Below, piece by piece: positions 7,158 through 14,434 of a stretch of DNA of 64,000 bases. Every line of letters starts with the position of its first letter. Positions within the stretch are counted from its first letter, which is position 1. The position numbers were made by a program, and so were the translations under genes. The notes beneath the pieces are model-generated. The model made no database searches. It was not told where the DNA came from and saw only the letters and a list, made by a program, of their open reading frames with translations. The DNA comes from Flavobacterium album (lineage in GTDB: Bacteria > Bacteroidota > Bacteroidia > Flavobacteriales > Flavobacteriaceae): assembly GCF_003096035.1 (NCBI RefSeq), contig NZ_CP029186.1, positions 124,001-188,000 of the forward strand, read 5' to 3'.

Positions 7158-7958
7158 ATGGAACCTACAAAAAATCCTGCTGCCACGGGCGCAAAACAGA
7201 ACTTTTCCAAATACGATCCATCGGGAACCGACCCTAACCGTTATGCTTCGGTTTCCAATACTGCAGAAGCAGACAGCTACCTGCACAAACATAAAAAAAG
7301 CATCATCCCGGGGCTTAGGGTTAACGTAAGCACCACAGAGCGAATCCTGATGGTTGCCGCAGGTTCTTACCTGCTATACCGCGCCCTGAAAAAGAAAGAC
7401 AACAAAAAAGTGATGGAAGGCGTTGCCGGGGGGACAATGCTTTTCAGGGGTATCAGCGGCTATTGCCCTGCTTACGACCTTATTGAAAAAACAGGAAAGC
7501 TGCAGGGGAACAATATTTCCATTACTACTTCAATGACCGTAAACAAGCCGGTATCTGAAGTATATAACGCCTGGAGGAAACTGGAAAACCTGCCATTATT
7601 CATGAGCCACCTCCACAGTGTTGCCGTGATCGACAACTACAAATCCGAATGGAAAGCCCGCATACCCGGGGGCCTTGGCACCATCAGCTGGAAAGCCGAG
7701 ATACTTATGGATGAACCCAATCAATTACTGAGCTGGCACTCCATGCCGGGGTCGACTGTAAATAATTCGGGGAAGGTAAGGTTTACTGACAATGGCAGCA
7801 GCACCGATGTAGAGGTTACAATATCCTATCATGCGCCGCTGGGGAAAGCCGGGGAGCTGGCTGCCGGGCTGCTGACTCCTGTATTTGAAAGGATGGTGCA
7901 CAGCGACATTGAGAACTTCAAGAAATATATCGAAGTGGGCACAGCGCCGGAACATTGA
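7158..7958 (+). CDS. Membrane-anchored SRPBCC (cyclase/dehydrase-like) protein
   Basis: 266 aa. Residues about 48-100 (INVSxxERxLMVAAGSYLLYRAL ... GGTMLFRGISGYCPAY) match the DUF2892/YgaP-like inner-membrane segment. Residues about 115-260 are a polyketide-cyclase/SRPBCC domain (SMTVNKPVSEVYNAWRKLENLPLFMSHL, WKAEI, HAPLGKAGE). Such proteins are common in stress-related loci of Bacteroidota; the ligand is unknown. It is monocistronic with a strong terminator. Confidence 0.82.
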   Translation: MEPTKNPAATGAKQNFSKYDPSGTDPNRYASVSNTAEADSYLHKHKKSIIPGLRVNVSTTERILMVAAGSYLLYRALKKKDNKKVMEGVAGGTMLFRGISGYCPAYDLIEKTGKLQGNNISITTSMTVNKPVSEVYNAWRKLENLPLFMSHLHSVAVIDNYKSEWKARIPGGLGTISWKAEILMDEPNQLLSWHSMPGSTVNNSGKVRFTDNGSSTDVEVTISYHAPLGKAGELAAGLLTPVFERMVHSDIENFKKYIEVGTAPEH

Positions 7959-7981
7959 TATTTTATTTATAGCGAAAAATT

Positions 7982-8018
7982 TAAACCCCGAAGATTCTTT
8001 TGAATCTTTGGGGTTTTA
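7982..8018 (+). terminator. Rho-independent terminator
   Basis: Strong stem aaccccgaagattc / gaatctttggggtt with a 4-nt loop and trailing tttta, 24 nt after the SRPBCC gene. Confidence 0.85.
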
Positions 8019-8038
8019 TTATTTACCAGGCTATTTGG

Positions 8039-8076
8039 CCTCACCCCCCGCCCCTCTCCAAAGGAGAGGGGAGCAG
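8039..8076. repeat. C-rich short palindromic repeat
   Basis: cctcaccccccgcccctctcc followed by aaaggagaggggagc: an inner palindrome CCCCTCTCC-AAAGG-AGAGGGG. Almost the same sequence lies at 52820-52857, and a related one forms the arms at 149-263. Confidence 0.7.
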
Positions 8077-8233
8077 CTACACTCATGCCGATTGAGAGCT
8101 ACATCTATTCATGGCCTTAGATAGGCAAACTATAAGCATTAAACAACTAATGATGTTAATTCCTGCAATTCATAGCGAAACATTTTTTATAATCGGTATT
8201 GTTTGAGTAAATTTGCCGCTTATTTAAAAAATA

Positions 8234-8773
8234 GTGGGCAAGGAAATTGTTGTGATCATAGGCGGGCCGGGCTCTGGCAAGACCACCCTGATAGAGAAGC
8301 TGACCGAAAAAGGATACACCTGTTATCCCGAGATCTCGCGCGAGGTGACCCTTGAAGCACGCAAGCAGGGCATCGAGCAGCTTTTTCTTGAAAAACCCCT
8401 ACTGTTTAGCGAATTGCTGCTGGAAGGCCGCAAGAAACAATACCACAATGCCCTTACTGAAGAATCTGACATTGTATTTATAGACCGCGGGCTGCCCGAT
8501 GTACTTGCTTATATGCACTATATAGGCGACTCCTACCCTGCTTTTTTTGACCATGCCTGCCGCGAGCACAAATATAGCCGCGTATTCTTTTTGCCTGCAT
8601 GGGAAGAAATCTATACCGCAGACGATGCCCGCTATGAGAACTACGAACAGGCAAAACTGATATCGGGACATTTGGCAGAAACCTATAAAAATTACGGCTA
8701 CGACCTGATTGAAGTGCCGAAAGACACCCCTGATAACAGAATTCTTTTTATCTTGGGGCAACTTTCAAAATAA
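8234..8773 (+). CDS. P-loop ATPase/kinase of the AAA_28 type
   Basis: 179 aa from a GTG start at 8234; the Walker A motif GGPGSGKT is at residues 10-17, correct for an N-terminal P-loop. Further features are YPEISRE (about 33-39), FIDRGLPDVLAY (Walker B-like region, about 78-89) and Y.N.Y.L near the C-terminus, typical of the COG3911/AAA_28 predicted ATPases. Substrate unknown. recQ starts 6 nt downstream, also with GTG, so the genes are co-transcribed with fmt. The link with DNA repair is positional only. Confidence 0.82.
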   Translation: MGKEIVVIIGGPGSGKTTLIEKLTEKGYTCYPEISREVTLEARKQGIEQLFLEKPLLFSELLLEGRKKQYHNALTEESDIVFIDRGLPDVLAYMHYIGDSYPAFFDHACREHKYSRVFFLPAWEEIYTADDARYENYEQAKLISGHLAETYKNYGYDLIEVPKDTPDNRILFILGQLSK

Positions 8774-8779
8774 TTACTG

Positions 8780-10669
8780 GTGCAGGCACTCGAGATCCTG
8801 AAAAAATACTGGCAGCACGATACCTTCAGGGACCCGCAGGATAAAATCATCCAAACGGTTCTTGAGGGCAGGGATACTTTTGCGCTCATGCCTACGGGCG
8901 GTGGCAAGTCGGTGTGCTTCCAGGTGCCTGCCATGATGAAGGATGGCCTATGCCTTGTGATTTCCCCGCTCATCGCATTGATGAAAGACCAGGTGCAAAA
9001 CCTGGCCAAACGCGGCATCAGGGCAATCGCGCTTACCGGCGGCATTGCTTCGGATGAGCTGAGCGACCTTCTGGATAACTGTAAATTCGGTAATTATAAA
9101 TTCCTGTACCTTTCACCGGAACGCCTCGAATCGGACTGGGTTATCGAGCGCATAAAACAGCTGCCCATTAATCTTGTGGCGGTAGATGAGGCGCACTGCG
9201 TATCGCAATGGGGGCACGATTTCCGTCCTGCGTACCTCAAGATAATCAACCTGCGAAAACAGCTTCCCGACGTTCCTTTTCTTGCCCTTACAGCTTCGGC
9301 GACAAAAAGGGTTGAGGAAGATATTATTGTGCAATTAGGGCTGAAACGTCCAGTGGTTTTCAAAAAATCGTTTGTAAGGGAAAATATTGCCTACATGGTT
9401 TTTGAAACTGAAGACAAGCTGCACCGCATCCGCCAGATACTGACTAAAAACCCGGAGCCTTCCATAATATACGTGCGTAACCGCAAGGCCTGCCATGATG
9501 TTTCGCAGCAATTGCAGTCGCTGGGATTTAAAGCCACTTATTACCATGGCGGCCTGAAAGAAAAAGAGAAAGAGGCTAACATGGAACTTTGGATAAAGGA
9601 AAAAGCGCAGGTTATCGTAGCTACCAACGCCTTTGGGATGGGTATCGACAAGCCGAACGTGCGCACCGTTATCCATATACAGCTGCCGGAAAACCTTGAA
9701 AATTATTACCAGGAAGCAGGACGTGCGGGACGTGACGGAAAAAAGTCGTTTGCCGTATTGCTTGTCAGCCCCTCGGATATAAAATCGGCGCAAAGCCAGT
9801 TTATTGCAGTATTGCCCGACCGGAATTTCCTGAAGGAAACCTACCAAAGGCTGAACAGCTATTTGCAGATAGCCTATGGCGAAGGCATTGACGAAACCTT
9901 TGCCTTCAACTTTAATGATTTTTGCAAACGGTACGACCTTCCGGTTACCAAGGCCTACAATGCCTTGCAGTTTTTGGACAGGCAGGGGATACTCACATTG
10001 TCCAAGCATTTTTCGGAAAAAATAAGCCTGCAATTCCTAATGCCAAGTAAGGAAGTGATGCGCTACATCAGCATGAATCCTGCCGATGAGGAGTTGCTGC
10101 TGGCTATCCTGCGCAACTATCCGGGGATTTTTGATATGGAAACATCCATCAACAGCAGCCTCATTACCAAAAAGGCAAAAGCTACAGAAGATGAATTGCT
10201 GAAGATGCTGCAACGGCTTCAACAGAAAGAGATCGTTTCTTACAAAAGCTCGGGGAGCGACAGCAGCATTACCTTTAATGAGATACGCGAGGATGAGCTG
10301 ACCATCAACCGTGTGGCAAAATTCCTTGAAAAACAGAACGGGATAAAGGTGGAGCAATTTGTATCGGTGATTGATTACATTACCAACACTACAACCTGCA
10401 AAAGCCGCCTGATCCTGGAGTATTTCGATGAAAAAGAAACCAAGGATTGCGGCATCTGCTCGTATTGCATTACAAAAGAACGAAAGCCCAAGAGCCCGGT
10501 GGATTCGGCGAATGCCATATTAGGGATACTGAAAGCGCAGCCGCTTGGGTCGCGCGATATAGAAAAGCAACTGGAGCTTACACCGGATGAAACCATATTT
10601 GCCCTGAAGCTGCTGCTGGACAGCAACCGCATAAAAATGAATACCAATAACCAATATATACTGAAGTAA
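8780..10669 (+). CDS. recQ: ATP-dependent DNA helicase RecQ (short form)
   Basis: 629 aa from a GTG start. SF2 helicase motifs in order: MPTGGGKS (Walker A, residues 38-44), VDEAHCVSQWGHDFRP (DEAH at 136-139 and the RecQ aromatic loop), LTASAT, and QEAGRAGRDG (motif VI). A RecQ zinc site follows (one Cys about 539, then CGICSYC) and a winged-helix-like end. No HRDC domain is apparent, so this is the shorter of the RecQ types found in flavobacteria. It unwinds DNA 3'-5' in recombination and repair. Its stop is directly followed by the fmt ATG. Confidence 0.95.
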   Translation: MQALEILKKYWQHDTFRDPQDKIIQTVLEGRDTFALMPTGGGKSVCFQVPAMMKDGLCLVISPLIALMKDQVQNLAKRGIRAIALTGGIASDELSDLLDNCKFGNYKFLYLSPERLESDWVIERIKQLPINLVAVDEAHCVSQWGHDFRPAYLKIINLRKQLPDVPFLALTASATKRVEEDIIVQLGLKRPVVFKKSFVRENIAYMVFETEDKLHRIRQILTKNPEPSIIYVRNRKACHDVSQQLQSLGFKATYYHGGLKEKEKEANMELWIKEKAQVIVATNAFGMGIDKPNVRTVIHIQLPENLENYYQEAGRAGRDGKKSFAVLLVSPSDIKSAQSQFIAVLPDRNFLKETYQRLNSYLQIAYGEGIDETFAFNFNDFCKRYDLPVTKAYNALQFLDRQGILTLSKHFSEKISLQFLMPSKEVMRYISMNPADEELLLAILRNYPGIFDMETSINSSLITKKAKATEDELLKMLQRLQQKEIVSYKSSGSDSSITFNEIREDELTINRVAKFLEKQNGIKVEQFVSVIDYITNTTTCKSRLILEYFDEKETKDCGICSYCITKERKPKSPVDSANAILGILKAQPLGSRDIEKQLELTPDETIFALKLLLDSNRIKMNTNNQYILK

Positions 10670-11617
10670 ATGGAACGCTTACGAATTGTTTTTATGGGAA
10701 CCCCGGAATTTGCCGTAGGCATACTGGATACTATTTACCAGCACAACTATGATATTGCGGGCGTGATTACCGCTGCCGACAAACCTGCCGGACGTGGGCA
10801 GAAGGTAAAGTATTCGGCGGTGAAAGAATATGCACTTGAAAAAGGGCTTACGCTGCTGCAGCCAACCAATCTTAAAGACGAAAGTTTCCTTGCGGAACTG
10901 AAAGCCCTTGATGCCAACCTGAACGTTGTGGTCGCATTCAGGATGCTGCCGGAAGCGGTATGGAAGATGCCAAAATTCGGCACCTTTAACCTGCACGCTT
11001 CCCTCCTGCCGCAATACCGCGGTGCGGCACCTATAAACTGGGCCATAATCAACGGGGAGCGCCGCACCGGGGTAACAACATTTTTCATCGACGAAAAGAT
11101 TGACACCGGCGCAATGATATTAAAAGAAGAACTGGAAATAGGCGCCGATGAAAATGCCGGCGAGCTCCATGACCGCCTGATGCATTTAGGAAAAGATACC
11201 GTCATTAAGACGCTGACCTTAATTGCAAGTGGAAAAGCCGAAACCACGATACAGCCAATGGATAGCGATGTAAAAACCGCTTACAAGCTCAATCGGGAGA
11301 ACTGCAAAATAGACTGGACAAAACCGGGCGGGGAGATACACAACCTGGTTCGCGGACTGAGCCCCTACCCTGCCGCGTGGTGCACTTTTCTTGATAATGG
11401 AAAGGAATGGGACGTTAAGATATATGAAACAGCCTTTATAAAAGGCACCACCACTATGGAAACGGCAACTATCACGGTCTATAAAAAGGAAATTAACGTG
11501 GCTGTGAAAGATGGCCATATCCAAATTAAAAGCCTCCAGTTTCCGGGGAAGAAAAAAATGAATGCAAAAGAGTTTTTGAACGGCATGACATTTTCGGCAG
11601 AAGCAAGGGCTGAATAG
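10670..11617 (+). CDS. fmt: Methionyl-tRNA formyltransferase
   Basis: 315 aa. FMGTPEFA at the N-terminus, catalytic block FNLHASLLPQYRGAAPI (N107, H109 and the SLLPxYRG signature), D145 in IDTGAMI, and a C-terminal OB-like region. It formylates initiator Met-tRNA using 10-formyl-THF. It begins on the base after the recQ stop (TAAATG), so it is translated in tight coupling with recQ. The length is normal. Confidence 0.96.
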   Translation: MERLRIVFMGTPEFAVGILDTIYQHNYDIAGVITAADKPAGRGQKVKYSAVKEYALEKGLTLLQPTNLKDESFLAELKALDANLNVVVAFRMLPEAVWKMPKFGTFNLHASLLPQYRGAAPINWAIINGERRTGVTTFFIDEKIDTGAMILKEELEIGADENAGELHDRLMHLGKDTVIKTLTLIASGKAETTIQPMDSDVKTAYKLNRENCKIDWTKPGGEIHNLVRGLSPYPAAWCTFLDNGKEWDVKIYETAFIKGTTTMETATITVYKKEINVAVKDGHIQIKSLQFPGKKKMNAKEFLNGMTFSAEARAE

Positions 11618-11718
11618 CCAATAAACACTGATAGTTTAGCGATTTTTGATAAAACAAGCCCTCTTGTCAACATTTTGAGAAAAGTTATCAACAATTAAAT
11701 TGAAATATACCCAAAATA

Positions 11719-11749
11719 CTTGCGTGGTATGGATTTCCTACTAAATTTG
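11719..11749 (+). promoter_or_regulatory. Promoter of the HU gene
   Basis: TTG at 11720-11722, a 19-nt spacer and TAAATTTG at 11742-11749: an excellent match to the Bacteroidota promoter pattern. The ATG lies 53 nt downstream of the -7 element. Confidence 0.75.
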
Positions 11750-11802
11750 TAGAACAGGAGTAAAAACAAATTAATTTTAACCAAACAATTAATAACATTA
11801 TT

Positions 11803-12081
11803 ATGAACAAATCAGAATTAATTGACGCAATGGCTGCCGATGCAGGAATCTCTAAAGGTGCAGCAAAAAAAGCACTTGAATCATTTGTATCTAATGTAAG
11901 CGGCGCTCTTAATAAAGGCGGAAGGGTTTCATTGGTAGGTTTCGGATCTTGGTCAGTATCAAACAGGGCTGCAAGGGAAGGAAGGAATCCTCAAACAGGT
12001 AAGTCGATAAGCATTGCTGCTAAAAATGTGGTTAAATTCAAACCGGGTGCAGAGCTTGACGGCCATGTAAACTCTAAATAA
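11803..12081 (+). CDS. HU-family DNA-binding protein
   Basis: 92 aa, the usual HU length. N-terminal helices MNKSELIDAMAADAGISKGAAKKAL, the beta-arm region with VGFGSWSV and the HU signature around REGRNPQTGKSI, and the conserved VVKFKPG near the end. A histone-like nucleoid protein that bends DNA. Monocistronic, with a clear promoter and terminator, fitting high expression. Confidence 0.95.
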   Translation: MNKSELIDAMAADAGISKGAAKKALESFVSNVSGALNKGGRVSLVGFGSWSVSNRAAREGRNPQTGKSISIAAKNVVKFKPGAELDGHVNSK

Positions 12082-12103
12082 TTACCATTACGTAAAAAGC
12101 ATT

Positions 12104-12130
12104 AAAGCCTTCCAATCGGAAGGCTTTTTC
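12104..12130 (+). terminator. Rho-independent terminator after HU
   Basis: Perfect stem aagccttcc / ggaaggctt with loop aatc and a following T-run. Confidence 0.9.
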
Positions 12131-12197
12131 TTTAATTTTTTGTGAATTTGTTTGCCAGTATGCTTTTTTTCGTTAAATTTATTTCAAATTGCAAAAG

Positions 12198-12758
12198 ATG
12201 ATTTCACACAAACCAAAAAAAGGACACCTGCTGATAGCAGAACCTTCGACCATTGGAGATCTATCTTTCAACAGGTCAGTACTTTTGCTAGCAGACCATA
12301 ATTCGGAAGGCTCCATAGGCTTTATCCTGAACAAACCCCTGGGTTATACAATCCAGGATCTTATTCCTGAAATAAAGGGAAATTTCAAAATTTATAATGG
12401 CGGCCCTGTTGAGCAGGACAATCTTTATTTTATTCATAATATTCCCGAACTGATACCGGGCAGCATTGAAATTTCTAACGGCATTTACTGGGGTGGTGAT
12501 TTTGAATCGACAAAAGAACTCATTAATAAAGGTATGATCAGGAAAAACAACATACGGTTTTTCCTTGGCTATACCGGATGGGACGCGCAGCAACTGGAAG
12601 ACGAGCTGGAAGACAACTCGTGGATCGTTACCGAAAACAGTTATGCAAACAAGATCATAGGGAAATCGAGCACCTCCTTCTGGAAGGAAAAAATAATGGA
12701 ACTGGGCGGCGACTATCTTATTTGGTCTAACGCACCGGAAAACCCATCGCTGAACTAA
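12198..12758 (+). CDS. YqgE/AlgH family protein
   Basis: 186 aa from the ATG at 12198 (a TTG three codons earlier is possible). Conserved family blocks: KKGHLLIAEP, F.RSVLLLADHN..GSIGFILNKPL, YNGGPVEQD.LYFIH and GYTGWDAQQLEDEL. A small conserved cytoplasmic protein of unsettled function, here of usual length. It converges on the aminotransferase gene; the stops overlap (12755-12758). Confidence 0.92.
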   Translation: MISHKPKKGHLLIAEPSTIGDLSFNRSVLLLADHNSEGSIGFILNKPLGYTIQDLIPEIKGNFKIYNGGPVEQDNLYFIHNIPELIPGSIEISNGIYWGGDFESTKELINKGMIRKNNIRFFLGYTGWDAQQLEDELEDNSWIVTENSYANKIIGKSSTSFWKEKIMELGGDYLIWSNAPENPSLN

Positions 12759-13594
12759 CTCAGGCGCACTTTTGCGTTAAGCCTTTTCACCAGATCTGAA
12801 GCCACGGTACTGCCGAATTCTTTCTTGCGGTATTTTGTTACCGGCCTTATCCCCATTATTACATTTGTAATAAACAGCTCATCAGCCTTTTGCAGGTCAA
12901 ATGGCGACACAGACGCTTCTGCAACCTCAAGCCCTTCTACTTTTTTTGCCAGTTCCAAAACCTGTTTACGCATGATTCCGTTAAGGCAGCCATCGCTTAC
13001 CGGGGGGGTAACGAGTTTATTACCCGTGAGCATAAACAAATTGCCCTGAAGCGCCTCTGCAACGTTTTTCTCGTCATTAAGAAGCAGGCAGTTGTCCAGC
13101 CCGTTTTCGTGCGCGAAAATGCTTCCTGTTATCTGTACCATCTTGTTGGTGGTCTTCAGCGTAGAAAGCAACTGCTTCGAAACGTAATAATCCCGGAACA
13201 GGTCGACTTCATACGTCCCTTCAGCAAAAGAATAGACCGATTCCTGAAGCGGGGCGGCAGTTATAATAAACTCCACATTATTATCCACGGGGAGGTATGT
13301 TCCTCCCGGTTTCCTGAAAAAGGAAATGCGTGCACGGTGTGCGGGAGCGGCTTCTATCGAAGCGACAAGGCGTAGTACCTGCTCTTCCATATATTCCATA
13401 GTAAAAAGCATCGGTATTTCCATGCGTACGATGCGCAGCGAGGCCATAAGCCTGAAATAATGGTCTTCAAGGAAAAGTACTTTCCCATCGAGCACCCTGA
13501 GGGTCTCGAAAACAGCATCACCATAAAGAAAGCCCCTGTTTTCGTGTATGGATATATTGGAGTCGGCAACCAGAGCGCCGTTGTAGTTGATCAT
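12755..13594 (-). CDS. Class IV aminotransferase (branched-chain aminotransferase / aminodeoxychorismate lyase-like)
   Basis: 279 aa, PLP fold type IV. Conserved N-terminus GFLYGDAVFETLRV, a PLP-lysine candidate K147 in LLSTLKTTN, and the NVAEALQGNLF region (the Glu that contacts the pyridine nitrogen). The short length and lack of a clear IlvE motif leave PabC, D-amino-acid transaminase and IlvE-like roles open. The start codon is unusually close to an upstream hairpin with a T-run (13595-13621). Confidence 0.85.
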   Translation of the reverse strand: MINYNGALVADSNISIHENRGFLYGDAVFETLRVLDGKVLFLEDHYFRLMASLRIVRMEIPMLFTMEYMEEQVLRLVASIEAAPAHRARISFFRKPGGTYLPVDNNVEFIITAAPLQESVYSFAEGTYEVDLFRDYYVSKQLLSTLKTTNKMVQITGSIFAHENGLDNCLLLNDEKNVAEALQGNLFMLTGNKLVTPPVSDGCLNGIMRKQVLELAKKVEGLEVAEASVSPFDLQKADELFITNVIMGIRPVTKYRKKEFGSTVASDLVKRLNAKVRLS

Positions 13595-13621
13595 AAAAAA
13601 AGCCCTGAAAAATTCAGGGCA
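13595..13621 (-). terminator. Terminator-like hairpin abutting the aminotransferase start
   Basis: On the minus strand: gccctgaa-tttt-ttcagggc followed by seven T and then directly the ATG of the aminotransferase. It lies 27 nt past the stop of the START-like gene, so it looks like that gene's terminator, and could act as an attenuator for the downstream gene. Confidence 0.7.
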
Positions 13622-13647
13622 AATATACTTTATATTACATCGAATTC

Positions 13648-14040
13648 CTAAATGGAACCTAAAACATGCTTAAGATCGGACACCTGGTTCTCCCAAAGCT
13701 GCTTGGATTCGGCCACATCTTCTTCTTCGGCAAAATCGACCACCATCAGGGAAACGTCTTTTGTTATCTCATCTACCAGGATACGGAGCTCAAAATAGTA
13801 CTCGCTGTCGTTATTTTCCTCATCTACCCACCGGAACTTTACTTTTTCACCTGTTTTTTTAGAAGACATCCTGGCTTTCTCTTCGGAATCGTCCCAGATG
13901 AATGTAAAGAATTCGCCCCTTGAATTCACATTGTCGGCAAACCACTCAGAAAGGCCCGAAGGCGTAGAGATATATTGGTATAGGAGCTGCGGGGAAGAGG
14001 TTATAGGAAACTCGAGCTCGTATTTTATTTTTTCGTCCAT
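13648..14040 (-). CDS. START-like domain protein
   Basis: 130 aa from ATG 14040; an in-frame ATG 13 codons earlier is less likely, since MDEKIKYELEFPI is the usual opening of the family. SRPBCC/START-like fold: SPQLLYQYISTPSGLSEWFADNV, followed by alternating strands (FFTFIWDD, VKFRWVDEEN, YYFELRI) and a C-terminal amphipathic helix. This short cytoplasmic type is widespread in Bacteroidota, often beside an aminotransferase, but the ligand is unknown. Confidence 0.85.
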   Translation of the reverse strand: MDEKIKYELEFPITSSPQLLYQYISTPSGLSEWFADNVNSRGEFFTFIWDDSEEKARMSSKKTGEKVKFRWVDEENNDSEYYFELRILVDEITKDVSLMVVDFAEEEDVAESKQLWENQVSDLKHVLGSI

Positions 14041-14126
14041 TTGTTTAGTAAATTTCGGGAAATATATAATATTTAACATTCATAAAAAAGCCTTTTCGGA
14101 AATAATTTTTTTTAGTAAAAATATAT

Positions 14127-14156
14127 TTGGAACGATTAAATAAATTTCTATATTTG
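14127..14156 (+). promoter_or_regulatory. Promoter of the tRNA gene
   Basis: TTG at 14127-14129, a 19-nt spacer and TATATTTG at 14149-14156, 34 nt before the mature tRNA 5' end. Confidence 0.75.
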
Positions 14157-14190
14157 CACCCGCATTCAAGGGATGCACAACCGAATAAAT

Positions 14191-14264
14191 GGCGAGGTAG
14201 CTCAGTCGGTTAGAGCGCAGGATTCATAACCCTGAGGTCACGGGTTCAACTCCCGTCTTCGCTA
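14191..14264 (+). tRNA. tRNA with CAT anticodon (elongator tRNA-Met type)
   Basis: 74 nt folding as a full cloverleaf. Acceptor ggcgagg/cttcgct plus discriminator A, D-arm gctc...gagc, anticodon loop ttcataa (CAT), 5-nt variable loop, T-arm acggg-ttcaact-cccgt. The CCA end is not encoded (next bases cga). The acceptor is fully paired, which argues against an initiator tRNA. tRNA-Ile with a lysidine-modified CAT anticodon cannot be excluded by eye. One A-C pair lies at the base of the anticodon loop. Confidence 0.95.
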
Positions 14265-14276
14265 CGAAAAAAGCAA

Positions 14277-14311
14277 AAACCTGTAAGTGATACACTTACA
14301 GGTTTTTTTTA
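14277..14311 (+). terminator. Terminator after the tRNA
   Basis: Stem aaacctgtaagtg / cacttacaggttt with a 3-nt loop and eight T. Confidence 0.9.
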
Positions 14312-14351
14312 TTTATGCAAGCATTCTCTTGTTGAAATCTATAATCATAAC

Positions 14352-14381
14352 AAAAAGGGGCTACCTCTTCAGATAGCCCCC
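14352..14381 (-). terminator. Terminator of the exoprotein locus
   Basis: On the minus strand ggggcta...tagcccc followed by TTTTTG, about 54 nt past the stop of the FG-GAP protein gene. Confidence 0.8.
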
Positions 14382-14434
14382 TGCCCAACTAAATTAACTA
14401 CACTAAACATTATAAATAGCGAGCCAATCAATCT

